A DNA stretch of 64,000 nt from Anniella stebbinsi (GCA_029215795.1 JARDYH010000001.1:398449154-398513153), one strand, 5' to 3'. Positions 1-10,179 are shown, counted from the first letter of the stretch. Notes: generated by a model not told the origin, from the letters alone. Numbers and translations are program-made.

Positions 1-59
1 CACTTTGAACATGTTTTAAAAACTGTATATGCAGTGTGTCCTGGGCCCCAACAATTCCC

Positions 60-111
60 TAAACCGTTTTAAACCGTTTTAAATCATTTTAAAGCAGTAG
101 TGTAGGTAGGC
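60..111. repeat. End fragment of small TTTAAAACGG palindromic element
   Basis: The sequence has repeated AAACCGTTTTAAA units and ends in AAAGCAGTAGTGTAGGTAGGC. That matches the right end of the complete 108-bp palindrome at 36845-36952. Only one arm is clear here. Confidence 0.55.
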
Positions 112-739
112 ACTTCATGTCTGGCCAGCTAAGCAATGGAAGGGCCAAGAGGGCACCATCACTGGGCTGTGCCTAGGGCATCAGCTGGCCTTAATCCGGC
201 CCAGGAGGAGATGCAAAATTCTCCGAAGGCTTTGAGCTGCTCTTTGAACAAAATGAGCAATGCTTCTTGCTCACTCGCTCTCTCTCACACACGTGGTGCT
301 GAGCCAGGATAAACAAAACTCAAAGGATCCAAGATAGAAAGCGGTGGCGGCTGTTGTTGTTTTTAAACTTAATACATACTTCATACTGATTTTCTTTTAA
401 AAGAAAAAAAAATACTGAAAGGCCAAAGCAATTCAGTTGCACAGCAAACCTCAAGAGAAGCGCTGCATTTGAAAGACCCAGCTCCATTTTGAAGTCAATC
501 AGGGCATAATTTGTGAGGGGGCGCTCCGGGACTTGATCTTGTTTTCGACATCAGGGATCAGGCCCTGGAATAAATGAAAGAAGAATAGAAGGGAGGGAGG
601 CCTTGAGCAAGTGCAGAGTGCATTTCTCTCCCGACGGACTCCCTCCAGAGGGTCCCTGGACGTCAGGGGTGTGTCCGTGTCCATGGGTGTCCAGACCAGA
701 GAGTGGTAGCTCTAGACTTACTTAAGCTCTGGCATTCCT
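112..739. other. No gene seen
   Basis: This is unique-looking intronic sequence with a short purine-rich patch near 400. No exon, RNA gene or recognisable repeat could be supported. Confidence 0.5.
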
Positions 740-1813
740 GGGGGTTCCTGTGGATTCTGGATCGTCTGGATTACTGCAATGCGTTATACGTGGGGCTGCC
801 TTTGAAAACGGCCCGGAAACTTCACCTGGTATAAAACAGGGCAGCCAGACTGTTAATGGGGACTGGCCAATGAGACCACATTACGCCAGTCCTTTTCCAG
901 CTTCACTGGCTGCTGGTCCAGGTCTGGGCCTATTTCAAAGGCCCCCTCTACAAGAATTCGGCTTGACGCCCGGTTGCCCGATTATGCGCATCTTCTCACC
1001 ATCTTTTACGCCTAATTCCGATAAACGACAGGCGGTGAAGCGCATAACCGGCAGTATGAAACGCACTTTAAAGTGGTTGAAATGCAGAGAATCACTTGTT
1101 TACATGGTCATAAGGCGCTTTAACTCCCGCTGAAAATTAAAATTCGCTATTTAACTCACATTCGATAATGCGCATAATCGAACAGAAAAAGCGCCTCGAC
1201 CCCCGATTTGCGCTCTGCTCTTGTAGAGGTAAAATTTTTAATGCGCCTTGAAAGAGCTTTAAATCACTCTTGTAGAGGCACCCAAAGTGCTGGTATTCAC
1301 ATTCACATTAAAAGCCCTAAACGGCTTGGGGCCAGTTTAGCTGAAGGAATGCCTCCTCCCATATATACCTGCCGGGACCCTAAGATCATCCTTGGGGGTC
1401 TGTCTCCATGAGCCTCTGCCAAAGGAAGTGAAGCAGGTGACTACCAGGAGGAGAGTTTCCTCTGCTGTGGCACCCTGGCTGTGGAAGGAGCTCCCTGCAG
1501 AGGTTCGCCTGGCACCTACATTATATTCCTTTAGACGCCAGGTGAAGACCTTTTTATTTTCACAGTATTTTCACAATTCTTCAGTTTGATTTTTAACTTT
1601 GCCGTTTAAATTTGTATTTTAAATCCGTATTAATTTCTGTATGGCTGCTCGGTTTTTATCCTGGTTGTGCTTTTATACTGTATTTTAAATTATGTTTTTA
1701 TACTGTCGTTGTTTTATATTTTGAATGGTTTTTATGGTTTTAATTTTTGTAAACTGCCCAGAGAGCTTGAGCTATCGGGTGGTATAGAAATGCAGTAAAG
1801 AAATAAATAATTT
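740..1813 (+). mobile_element. L2/CR1-group LINE 3' fragment, split by a MITE
   Basis: The first part (740-939) reads, with stops and frameshifts, as LDRLDYCNALYVGLPLK and then a run ending HWLLVQVWAYFK. This is the region after the reverse transcriptase core in L2/CR1-group non-LTR retrotransposons. After the MITE insertion it resumes at 1284 with VLV..ALNGLGP and then an end like APWLWKELPAEVRLAP..FRRQVKTFLF. The 3' UTR contains CCCAGAGAGCTTGAGC and ends in AAATAAATAA near 1813. Related tails occur at 43545, 55235 and 59340. The copy is 5'-truncated and dead. Confidence 0.8.
940..1283 (+). mobile_element. 3-bp-TSD MITE family A, copy 1
   Basis: This 344-bp element runs from GGCCCCCTCTACAAG to CTTGTAGAGGCACCC. 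It is flanked by AAA on both sides (937-939 and 1284-1286). Removing the element and one AAA restores the LINE reading FKVLV, so the 3-bp target duplication is supported by the empty site. Inside are several ATTATGCGCAT/ATGCGCATAAT motifs. No transposase is encoded. Confidence 0.85.
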
Positions 1814-2224
1814 TATCGGGGCCTCTTCCCAACTATAATGATCAAATGTTGTGTTGTTTCCAGTGTTTAAGGGCATTAAGCAAAATCCAGCTCCACGTCA
1901 TTATTGCGCAATAACATCAGTCACAAAAGAGGAAGCCAGGCAGTGGTGGGGATGCCTGGCTCTTGCAGGTAAATGAGAGCAGAAGCCCTGATGAAAACAG
2001 AAGGCGAAAGACACAAAAATGAGGTTTGTACTACAGACCACCCCAACCAACTGGAAGGGGTGAGCGAAGCTTTCCTGAAACAGATTCCAAAACTTTCACA
2101 GAAGGAAGCTGTAACAGTAATGGGGGATTTCAACTGCCCTGACTTCTGCTGCGAGCCGGACTCTGCTAAGAATGGGACATCCAAGAAACATTTGCCATGC
2201 CTCGTTTGCTGCTGACTTGCCTTC
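1814..2224. other. No gene seen
   Basis: This interval lies between LINE remnants. A weak reading near 2040-2140 resembles retroelement endonuclease text (VMGDFNCPD), suggesting an old CR1 ORF2 endonuclease scrap on the plus strand. It is too short and degraded to assign firmly. Confidence 0.4.
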
Positions 2225-2388
2225 ATCTCTCCAAATGTGGGGCTGTTTGGTAGATGCAGATGCAGGAGAATGTGGGCTCTCCTTCCCTAGAGGTATTTAA
2301 GCAGAGGCCGGGCAGTCATCTGTCGGGGCTGATGTGGTTGCATCCTGCATTGTAGATCCTGCATTGAGGGCGGCGGGTTGGACTAGAT

Positions 2389-3272
2389 CAGTGGTTCTCC
2401 ACCTTTTGTATCTTACATCTCACCCATCACTCTCTCAAAGAACCTGGGTCACGTCATGCTAGAAACAAAAAATCCCACTTTTTCTGAGGACATTTATATG
2501 TTTATAGGTGTTCCGTCATTATATTTGTCATTTCTGGTAAGCTTCAAGGACGTAAAGAATGCAGTAGTGTCATTGGGAGTAAATTTATTGCTGTGGCTTT
2601 AAGACACAAACAAGAATAAGAATTTGATTAGTGGTTAAAAAGGTTACTACTAGCATGCCAAAAGGTCACAGGTGGATAATCTATGACAGGTAGGGTTGGC
2701 AGGAGATGACACATCACACTTGCAGGTGGACATGGGGATGGAGGGAGAGTGAATTCTTAGTAATGGTTATAAAACTCCCATGTCCCACCTAGGCCATGTC
2801 TACACCGGAGATTTTTCCCAGGGTCGTCCCTGTGCATCCAAATGATGCACAGGGGATTGTGGGGGCAACCGGGATGACCAAGGGACGACCCTGGGAGAAC
2901 CCCGGGATAGCGGAAACTGGGGACATCCCGATTTCTCTGCCATCTCGGATCCTAAAACGGGCACGGAGCCACACGGGCTAGCTCCGTGCCCATGGGGGGG
3001 AGCCATCCCCAGGATGGTGGGGGTGGGAGGCATGGGGTTTTCCCTTACCTCCTCTGCTGCGTGAGGACTCCTTTAAAAAAACAAAATGGCAGGCGTGACA
3101 TCCCTTTCCTTCCGGGACACAGCACTTCCTGTTTAGAAGGTTGGGGACGATCCCGGAAGCAGGTAAGTCCAGGATCGCCCTTCCTCCCTCTACACCCTTA
3201 GGCATAGAAAGGGCCCTAGACTACTTCTGTGTGTCACTGGTACTACACATCCCAAGAGGTTGAGAAGCTCTG
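2389..3272. mobile_element. Non-autonomous hAT (Charlie-like) element
   Basis: The left end CAGTGGTTCTCCACC and right end GGTTGAGAAGCTCTG are imperfect inverted repeats typical of Charlie-type hAT elements. A perfect 8-bp duplication, GACTAGAT, flanks it (2381-2388 and 3273-3280). A second repeat (2785-3210) sits inside it. No transposase coding was seen. Confidence 0.8.
2785..3210. repeat. Unclassified ~430-bp DNA repeat, copy 1
   Basis: The sequence from CATGTCTACACC through GGGTCGTCCCTGTGCATCC to the GATCGCCC...CTCTACACC end is shared with 46740-47226. The left third folds into a hairpin (CCAGGGTCGTCCCT against AGGGACGACCCTGG). Boundaries and class are unresolved. Confidence 0.55.
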
Positions 3273-3544
3273 GACTAGATGACCTCCAAGCTCTGTTCCA
3301 ACTCTATGATCCTATGACATTCTTTTGCCCTCCTAAGGACAGCTAGTTGGCGGTCTGGGTGATGCAGATGGCAAAGCTGTGTGGTCTCAGGCATGACAAG
3401 TTTCAACATCCACAAGGCACGTGTTGTCCTTCCTGTTTATTACCGAATGCACCAAGAATTCATGACAGAGACTTGTGGGACGCCACTGGCCTTTGAAAGA
3501 CTGCATCAATAGATGGGCATTTTTAAGGATGACCAGGAGAAACG

Positions 3545-3625
3545 AGATGCTAGCATCACTGAAGCTAAGTGGGTCTCACCCTGATTAGTAATCTGGTTGG
3601 AATAGCCAAGAGCGAGGTACACATA
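3545..3625 (+). repeat. 5S rRNA-derived SINE remnant
   Basis: The stretch CTGAAGCTAAGTGGGTCTC followed by CCTGATTAGTAATCTGGTTGG matches the internal promoter region of vertebrate 5S rRNA (GAAGCTAAGCAGGGTC..CTGGTTAGTACTTGGATGG) with substitutions. It is an old SINE head, not a functional 5S gene. Confidence 0.55.
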
Positions 3626-3627
3626 TA

Positions 3628-3630
<3 letters not shown>

Positions 3631-3668
<38 letters not shown>
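3631..3668. repeat. (AT)n microsatellite
   Basis: About 19 uninterrupted AT dinucleotides. Confidence 0.97.
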
Positions 3669-3670
<2 letters not shown>

Positions 3671-3805
3671 CTATTTCACATATTTTAGAGCCACAAACCT
3701 GCATTTGCCATTGACAAACTGAAGAGGGAGCTGCAACTAAGCCCACCTGTCTGCCCGACACTTGTGGGATTCAGGATAAGCACCTGTTTATCTCGTTCAT
3801 CCTTT

Positions 3806-3905
3806 ATGACAGGGCTGGGCAACTTGTGGCCCTCCAGATGTTTTGAACTGCAGCTCCCATCGGTCTTAGCCTGCATAGCCATTGGTGAGGGATGCAACGG
3901 ATTGC
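3806..3905. repeat. hAT-like 'CCTCCAGATGTTTTG' repeat fragment
   Basis: GGGCTGGGCAACTTGTGGCC followed by CTCCAGATGTTTTGAACTGC and AGCTCCCAT is one half of a dispersed element. Further copies lie near 19090, 19868 and 34285. Confidence 0.6.
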
Positions 3906-4045
3906 AGTATTATGCTGTCTTCTTTCTAAATGAAAAAGGCCCAAACTCCTGAGCATCTCCTCTCCATTGGGAAAATGCCCCAATCCCCTGATAATTTTGG
4001 TCACCCGTTTCTGCATCTTTCCCAGCTCTCCCATACATTGTCAGA
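3905..4045 (-). mobile_element. CR1 ORF2 C-terminal fragment
   Basis: The minus strand reads GKMQKRVTKIIRGLGHFP then LRSLGLFHLERRQ. This corresponds to the (Q)[30 protein letters not shown] segment after the CR1 reverse transcriptase. It is a short dead fragment. Confidence 0.7.
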
Positions 4046-4220
4046 CCCAACTTTCAACCTTGCTCAAGACTGCTGGGAAGATGGGCGCATCTCTCAGGTG
4101 GAAAAAGAAACCACGTTGACAAGCCATTGCAAAAAGGGAGACATGTTCTCTTGTTGCATTCCTTTCACTTTGATGCCTCCTGTCTGTCTTTTTGGGCCAA
4201 ATTGAGGTTGCTGCTCAGAT

Positions 4221-4897
4221 AGGGTGACCATGGCCTCCTCCACACGAGACGTTTAATGAGCCTTGAAGGCTCATTATAAATTTTACCTCCACACCAGCGG
4301 AGCGCAAAACGGGCGTACAGGCGCGTTATCTCCCCGATAATGCGCATTTTCGAATGCGCGTTAAATAGCGACTTTTATTTTTCTCCGGCCGTTAAAGTGC
4401 ATTTTCGCCGTGTGAACAAGCGATTATGCGCATTAACGTCTTCTAAAGCGCTTTTTGGACATGAATTAATGCGCTTCGCCGCCTCTCGCCGCCTCCCGTG
4501 CAGAGGGATTAGGCGTAAATGCGCCTCCGCGATAATGCGCATAATCCCCGAACCGGGCGCAAAAGCGCATCCTTGTGGAGGGGGCCCATATGAAAAGGAG
4601 GACAGGGCTCCTGAATCTTTAACCGTTGTGTAGAAAAGAGAATTTCAGCAGGTGTCATTTGTATGCATGCAGCACCTGATGAAATCCCCTCTTCATCACA
4701 ACAGTTAAAGCTGCAGGGGCTATACTAGAGTGACCAGATACAAAAGAGGGCAGGGCTCCTGCAGCTTTAACTGTTGTGATGAAGAGGGGATTTCACCAGG
4801 TGCTGCATGTGTACAAATGGCACCTGTTGAAATTCCCTTTTCAATACAACTATTGAAGATACAGGAGCCCTGCCCTCCTTTCCATAGGGTCACCCTA
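4221..4897. mobile_element. Palindromic hAT-like MITE family P, copy 1 (interrupted)
   Basis: The ends are AGGGTGACCAT... and ...GGTCACCCTA, and the flanks GCTCAGAT (4213-4220 and 4898-4905) form an 8-bp duplication. The element is a near-complete inverted repeat with arms meeting near 4725. The left arm is broken at 4232 by a family A MITE. A ~60-codon open frame crosses the right arm (starting MTRYKRGQGSC) and recurs in many copies. It is a by-product of the repeat and no function is evident. Confidence 0.85.
4232..4586 (-). mobile_element. 3-bp-TSD MITE family A, copy 2
   Basis: This 355-bp element is in reverse orientation, from GGCCTCCTCCACACGAG to CTTGTGGAGGGGGCC. It is inserted in the palindromic element at GACCATATG, with duplicated CAT (4229-4231 and 4587-4589). 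By eye it is nearly identical to copy 3 at 11477. An open frame of about 97 codons crosses it. Confidence 0.87.
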
Positions 4898-5815
4898 GCT
4901 CAGATCTTCAGTGCCCTTGAAAGTGGCAAGAGGGGAGGCAGGCGATGGGGCTTGTGCAGGAGAACTTCCTGGCGCTTCGGGCTCTGACCAGCCTGGCCTT
5001 CACTCGCTCTGTCACCTTTAATGGCACCCAAACGTTTTCCTAGGGCTGGGCTGCCTCTGGGGGAAATGGCTAGCTAACGGCATGAAGAAATGCAGCTGCA
5101 GAACCTACAGCTTGGACTACGCAGACCTTGACATTGTCACTCGGCACACTCAAGCCCTGGTGCGCCTCCTTCGGAAGTGGGGCAGGCGAGGAGTTGAAAT
5201 CCTACTTTCTATCCCCCTTCCCCCCCTTCAAACGTTTGCCTACTGGAAACCACACACTCCCTTGACCACCAGCTTGTGCTTACAATTCTGCCAGCTCCCC
5301 TGAAAGTGTTTATATGGAGTTTATACAGCTGGGAAAGGGGTGTGTGTGGGGGGAACTGGAGGCTCTTGCTTGTGTGCCACCCCCACCCCCACCCAGGGCC
5401 AATTAATCCTGGCTCATCTCCCTTCCTGTGCAGAGGCCTCCACTGATGTCTCCATAGCGTTGTCTCTCCATTCATAACACCACTTTGTCTTCCTAGACCA
5501 GGCTGTTTATCTGAGCATGTAACAGAGTGTGCTTCCAGACGGAGGAAGGCTCCGCGCACTGACTATCAAATGGATATTGCACCCAGCTATTTGGCCTTTT
5601 CTTCCTGAAGTGATCCTTTCTGGAAGAAGTGGTGGGAAAACACAGGAGTTCTATAGACGGAGGTGGATGCCCTCTGGGCTTCGTGTAAAAAGTTGTGAAT
5701 GAAGCGGGGTGGTTGCACGGTAAAACCTTGTCCGGGTGCACCAGCTGCAATGGGCAGGATGCAATGCAGAATGGAATTAAGAAGGGCTGTGCTAAGTCTC
5801 CCCTCCAATGGAAGG
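4898..5815. other. No gene seen
   Basis: This stretch is moderately G+C-rich intronic sequence without a recognised repeat or exon. Open frames near 5209-5559 and 5493-5808 have no family resemblance and no splice context. Confidence 0.5.
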
Positions 5816-5816
5816 T

Positions 5817-5995
5817 CTGTGACTCAGTGGTAGAGCCCCTGCTTTGCAGGCAGAAGGTCCCAGTTTCAATCCCTGGCGCATCCAGTTAGGGCTGGAAAAA
5901 ATCCTGCCTAAAACCCTGGGGAACCGCTGCTGCCAGTCAGTGTCAACAATACTGGACTAAATGGACCAAGGGTCTGTCTTGACATAAGGCCGTTC
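5817..5995 (+). mobile_element. tRNA-derived SINE family S1, plus copy
   Basis: It has an A-box-like head (CTCAGTGGTAGAGCCCCTGC) and a B-box-like GTTTCAATCCC. The shared S1 body GGCTGGAAAAAATCCTGCC ... AATACTGGACTAAATGGACC follows. It is a pol III SINE and not a tRNA gene, because the acceptor stem does not close. Confidence 0.8.
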
Positions 5996-5999
5996 CTAG

Positions 6000-6165
6000 A
6001 AATATAGGAACATAGGAAGCTGTGTTATACTGAGTCAGACCATTGGTCCATCTAGCCCAGCACTGTCAACACTGACTGGCAGCAGCTGTCCAGGGTTTCA
6101 GGCAGGATTCTTTCCTCGCCGGGGATCGAACCTGGGACCTTCTGCATGCAAAGCACGCGCTCTGT
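6000..6165 (-). mobile_element. tRNA-derived SINE family S1, minus copy
   Basis: AACATAGGAAGCTGTGTTATACTGAGTCAGACC ... GGGATCGAACCTGGGACCTTCTGC is the reverse complement of family S1. It lies tail to tail with the plus copy just upstream. Confidence 0.8.
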
Positions 6166-6702
6166 CATGTTCCTATGACTCTTGTGCAATCACATCTCCT
6201 GCTTCTCCACCACAGCGATTTATTAAACTGCCTTGACTAACATGATTCTTGTTTGCTGACTTCAGCAGAATAAAAATGTGCTTAGCATCTGGACAGTTTA
6301 CAACTTTTTTAAAAGGCCACTTACATAAAAGAGGCCAGGAAAAGCGTTCCATTCCGAGCAGAATTTACCTGCTGAAAATATTTACCTGATCATTTTAACT
6401 TTCTCCAAAAGGAGTTTTAAAATTATTATTATTAGCGCCCTGAAGCCGGTTCAGACCAAAGACCCACCTCGTCCAGCCTCTTTCCTACCTACAGTGGTCA
6501 ACTAGATGCCCCAATGGGAAGTCCCAGAGGAGGGCAAGAAGGCACCTCGTCGCTCCTCTGCTACTGCTGTTGCTCCTTTGCAAATCATATCCAGCGGCAT
6601 ATCACCTCTGGCTCTAGACAGAGGAGGCTCTGTATGTACAGCCATGTGAGCTACTAGCCATGGACTGGCCAATTCTCCATCAATGTCTCCCTATTGAAAC
6701 AA
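6166..6702. other. Old repeat scraps; no gene seen
   Basis: At about 6430-6540 GGTTCAGACCAAAGACCCACC ... CCCAATGGGAAGTCCC looks like a degraded minus-strand CR1 3' end, resembling 23690-23830. The rest is unassigned. Confidence 0.45.
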
Positions 6703-7159
6703 ATATAATGCACAAGGCACACAACTGCAAACGATGAGAATACTCAAAATTAGGGGTGAACGAATACTTTTTATCGACTGTATAATTTATATAAACGATA
6801 TAGACATAACGAGTTTATCTGAAGAAGCTTATCGCAAAACGGGTTGATATCAGGAAGTCTGCATCTTTGCTTATTCTTGTTGTAAATATATTAGCATTGT
6901 AAAAACAGTCTGTTTTGCAAAAAATATATCCACTTTTATGTTTGCTTTTGATCATTGATTGTTTTGTTTAAATGCTCTTCATTCAGCTGTGTAGCTTGCT
7001 TAAATTGTATAAGTATGTTTCACCAATACACAGTTCATGTTATTAGCAGCCATTATGTATATAGAGTTTATATAAATTTTACAGTCGATAAAAAGTATTC
7101 ACTCACCCCTAATTTTGAATATTCTCATCATTTGCAGTTCTGTGCCTTGTGCATTATAT
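6703..7159. mobile_element. Element with ~100-118-bp terminal inverted repeats
   Basis: The left arm from 6703 (ATATAATGCACAAGGCAC ... GACTGTATAATTTATATAAAC) and the right arm ending at 7159 are near-identical inverted copies about 240 bp apart. The interior is AT-rich and has CTGAAGAAGCTTATCGCAAAAC near 6820, which resembles a decayed hammerhead ribozyme core. Inverted terminal repeats plus a hammerhead fit a Penelope-like remnant. A long-TIR DNA MITE is the alternative. No target duplication was recognised. Confidence 0.6.
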
Positions 7160-7968
7160 CTGTTAAATTTGTCAGCTGCTGCTTTCTGCTTTTGTGTAAC
7201 AGTTGAAACAGCCAGCAAGATCTTGATGATTTTGAAAAGCATCCGAAAAATAGGGGAAATAAACAAATGGAGGCAGGCAGGCTTTGAATCAAGGGTGGAA
7301 ATTAAAGTTAGCTAGGCAAACCTCCTGGGGCAGCCAAGCAGGCCCTCATTCCCCCACCCCCCCACCCCTGGGCCACTCCCAGCATTATTGCAACTGTGAG
7401 CGATCAGTCGGACTGCTCAGTGCCTGATGAACCCACCCCAATGGTTCTTCTGCCCCCAGTGGGCACGTAGAGTCAAAGAAGCTGGCAGGCTTGTCCAAAG
7501 AGCCAGGGGTCAAGAATGTCAAATGAGGCCCACATGAGAGTGCCTGGACCAGGGCCAGGCCAACCCAACCCCACGCGGCTGCATCTCTGACCCAAGGGGA
7601 ACCCTTTCCAATGTCGCAGGGGATTATGGGGCGCAACGTTCTGTTCTTGTGCAACCGCTAGGAGTCTCAGCCTTGCGTCTCACCAGGCTCAGCATCTTTG
7701 CAAAGGAAGCTGCGGTGCCTCTTTGGCTCGGCCAAAATACAGCTGCTCACCACTACCACAACGGTGTGTCTTGCTTGTGAAGTCAGGCCAGTGCTGATGC
7801 AAGTCCCTGAGACAGCCCTACAATGCCCAGCAAGCTGACCTCTGCTGGCCGGAAGATTGAACCCTGAGGGCATCACTCGATTCTCCCTGATCTCCCCTAG
7901 GGATCTGGTGGGGACAGGATGCTGGACCAGAGAGGCCTTAGGTCTGATCCAGCAGAGCACTTCTTACG
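7160..7968. other. No gene seen; CR1 3' tail at the right edge
   Basis: The sequence is unique-looking up to about 7870. At 7880-7968 GATCTGGTGGGGACAGGATGC ... CTGATCCAGCAGAGCACTTCTTACG is a CR1-type 3' end into which the next palindromic element inserted. Confidence 0.5.
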
Positions 7969-8291
7969 TAGGCTGACCATATGAAAAGGAGGGCAGGGCT
8001 TATGTAACTTTAACAGTTGTTGTAGAGAAAAGGGAATTTCAGCCAGTGTCATTTGGATGCAATTAGTTCCTGATGAAATTCCCTCTTCATCACAACAGTT
8101 AAAGTTGCAGAGGCCCTGGCTTCTTTTGTATATGGTCACTCTAGTATAGTGCCTGCAACTTTAACTGTTGTGATGAAGAGGGGATTTCACCAGGAACTAA
8201 TTGCATACAAATGACACTGGCTGAAATTCCCTTTTCTCTACAACTGTTAAAGTTACATGAGCCCTGTCCTCCTTTTCAGATGGTCAGCCTA
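7969..8291. mobile_element. Palindromic hAT-like MITE family P, copy 2
   Basis: 323 bp, from TAGGCTGACCATATG to GGTCAGCCTA. Flanks TTCTTACG (7961-7968) and TTCTTACA (8292-8299) agree at 7 of 8 positions. The two ~155-bp arms are reverse complements meeting near 8135. Confidence 0.9.
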
Positions 8292-8330
8292 TTCTTACAT
8301 TCCTCTTTCAGTGGACTCTCCTTGCAAATA

Positions 8331-8350
8331 AACACACACACACACATACA
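8331..8350. repeat. (CA)n microsatellite
   Basis: Short ACACAC run. Confidence 0.9.
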
Positions 8351-8359
8351 CATCCTTGG

Positions 8360-8682
8360 GCATCATCAGACGAGCATTTTATCGCACGTTCGCTATTGCC
8401 CACTTACGAATGTTTGCGCATACTTCGGACGACGGCATCCACTCCTTTTTCCTTCACAAAATAGACTCCTTTTAATCAGACTTTTTTTAAAAAAATGGAA
8501 TGTGCTGCGAACTCCTGCTGTATGCAGGAAAAGCGGCGTGATAAAAACAGCCCCTGAATGGGCCACATGGTTTTTGCTTACTTCCTCTTTCTTCTCCGGG
8601 AGGAAAAAGGAAGTAATGAAGGATGGAAGTGGAGGCGGAGAAGTGACGGTAAGGAAATGCAATTCCCCCCATGTGATGATGC
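8360..8682. mobile_element. Unclassified ~330-bp MITE family D, copy 1
   Basis: The start GCATCATCAGACGAGCATTT and end CCATGTGATGATGCT are imperfect inverted termini. The body, including CTTCCTCTTTCTTC..GGAGGAAAAAGGAAG and AGAAGTGACGGTAAG, is shared with 20862-21198. No coding capacity is evident. Confidence 0.65.
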
Positions 8683-9515
8683 TCCTAGTGTCCTAAAGCA
8701 CACTCAGACGGAAATGAGAACAACTGAAATCCTTGGAATTTATTTCCAAGTAAGTGTGTCCAGGTGCAAAACCCCACAGTGAAACATATGAGGATATCAA
8801 CAAGAGGAAATGTCTGGCAAAGAGCACACCTGGCGCAAAGCTAGGCCCAGAAGGATCCTCTAAATCGCTTGCATGCTGCTCCTTAAGGGCAAGTGTGACA
8901 CACACACACACATACACACATGCACACACGCCAGAGCAGGCAACAGATCTTCTCCAGCAAAACCTGGGTTCTCTGGCTATCAACACCTCTGTGTTATCTG
9001 GACTGAACTTCAGTCCATCTTCCCTCACCGAGGTAAGTGTTGTGTTATTACTATGCTAGCTTCCCTAAAATGTATGATGGCTGAAGCTGTGTGCAGGAAG
9101 GGAAACGCACAGCTGTGATGCATAAGGAGCCTTGGCCATCAACATGGGACTCCCCAGACTTTGGCGTCAGCCAATGTTCCCCAAGCGAACCGATCCACCT
9201 CCTGATGTTTTAAAGATTTATGCGTCACCGAGGATTGCTTTCTTTCAATGTGCATTTTAACATGCTGGATTTCTTTAATACAGACCCCCTCGGCAATGTA
9301 AACAGCTTGTAGATTGAGCAAAATATTTCCTGAATCTTTCCTTGCCTCCTTGCCTCCCTGCCCTCCATCTTAAACTTTGGAGCTTATGGGGGAAATGGAC
9401 AGACAAACACAATTACTTTCACATTCACCTGGTGGCGCTGCTCTTGAACAATCAAGTAGAAATTTGTGCATCTCCTCGGATGGCCTGCATTCATGACAGT
9501 CAAAAGAAAGCACCT
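8683..9515. other. No gene seen; (CA)n at 8899-8930
   Basis: This is intronic sequence with one interrupted CA microsatellite. No recognised exon or repeat family. Confidence 0.5.
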
Positions 9516-9985
9516 CTTTGCACACAGCACGTAATGAGGATATGGAACTCACTGTCACCAGAGATGGTGATGGCTACTAAGACAGGTGGCTTTAAAGAGG
9601 AATTTGAAAAGCTCCTGAGCCAGATCTACTCCTTGTGTCAAGCCATTACAATCCCATCATGGTAATGCTATAGCCCTCTTAAGCATTTATACCTCGTTGG
9701 ACATACAGTGACATTTGTTGTAGTATTTTGGATAATGGGGAAGAAAAAGCAGGCAGTAACACTGTGAAAGCACCCTGGAGAATGGCTCCATTTAATGCTC
9801 TTGGCCTAGGAACTCATTGGAAACTCCAGGTGCAGAGGAAGTCTATCTCGGAATACCAGAGGCCCGGCTTGTGAGCTTCTCATAACAACCTGATTGGCTG
9901 CCCTGTATCCAGGACAGAGAATGCTGGGCCCAACTGGGCTGTTCTCCTTCCGTCCTTAGTGGGAGCTTGTGTTCGAGGTGAGGAG
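9516..9985 (+). mobile_element. CR1-like 3' region, degraded
   Basis: The sequence reads MRIWNSLSPEMVMATKTGGFK then EEFEKLL, resembling the C-terminal end of CR1-group ORF2. A 3' UTR-like stretch follows, including ACCTGATTGGCTGCCC. Old and truncated. Confidence 0.5.
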
Positions 9986-10179
9986 CACAGCCTCAGACAT
10001 AATGTCAGGTGCCTGTGGAAGCATCTACGATGCTTTGCCACCATGTCCAAAGCCACCCCGGTTTCCATCCTTCCAAATGTGGTCCCTGCTTCAACTGGCC
10101 TCTTTTAAAAAGTGTGGCCTCTTGGTGGAAGGAGCCATCTGAAGCACTGGGCTTCGGAGAGCTTGTCAGCGCTGACAGT
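9986..10179. other. No gene seen
   Basis: Short interval without a recognised feature. Confidence 0.4.

Larger units (their letters stand above)
2225..3325 (+). mobile_element. CR1 3' end interrupted by a hAT element
   Basis: The CR1-like tail (AGAGGTATTTAAGCAGAGGC ... GGTTGGACTAGAT) stops at 2388. It resumes at 3273 with GACTAGATGACCTCCAAGC and ends in CTATGATCCTATGAC, the typical CR1 terminal octamer repeat. The 884 bp between is a separate hAT-type insertion. Confidence 0.75.
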
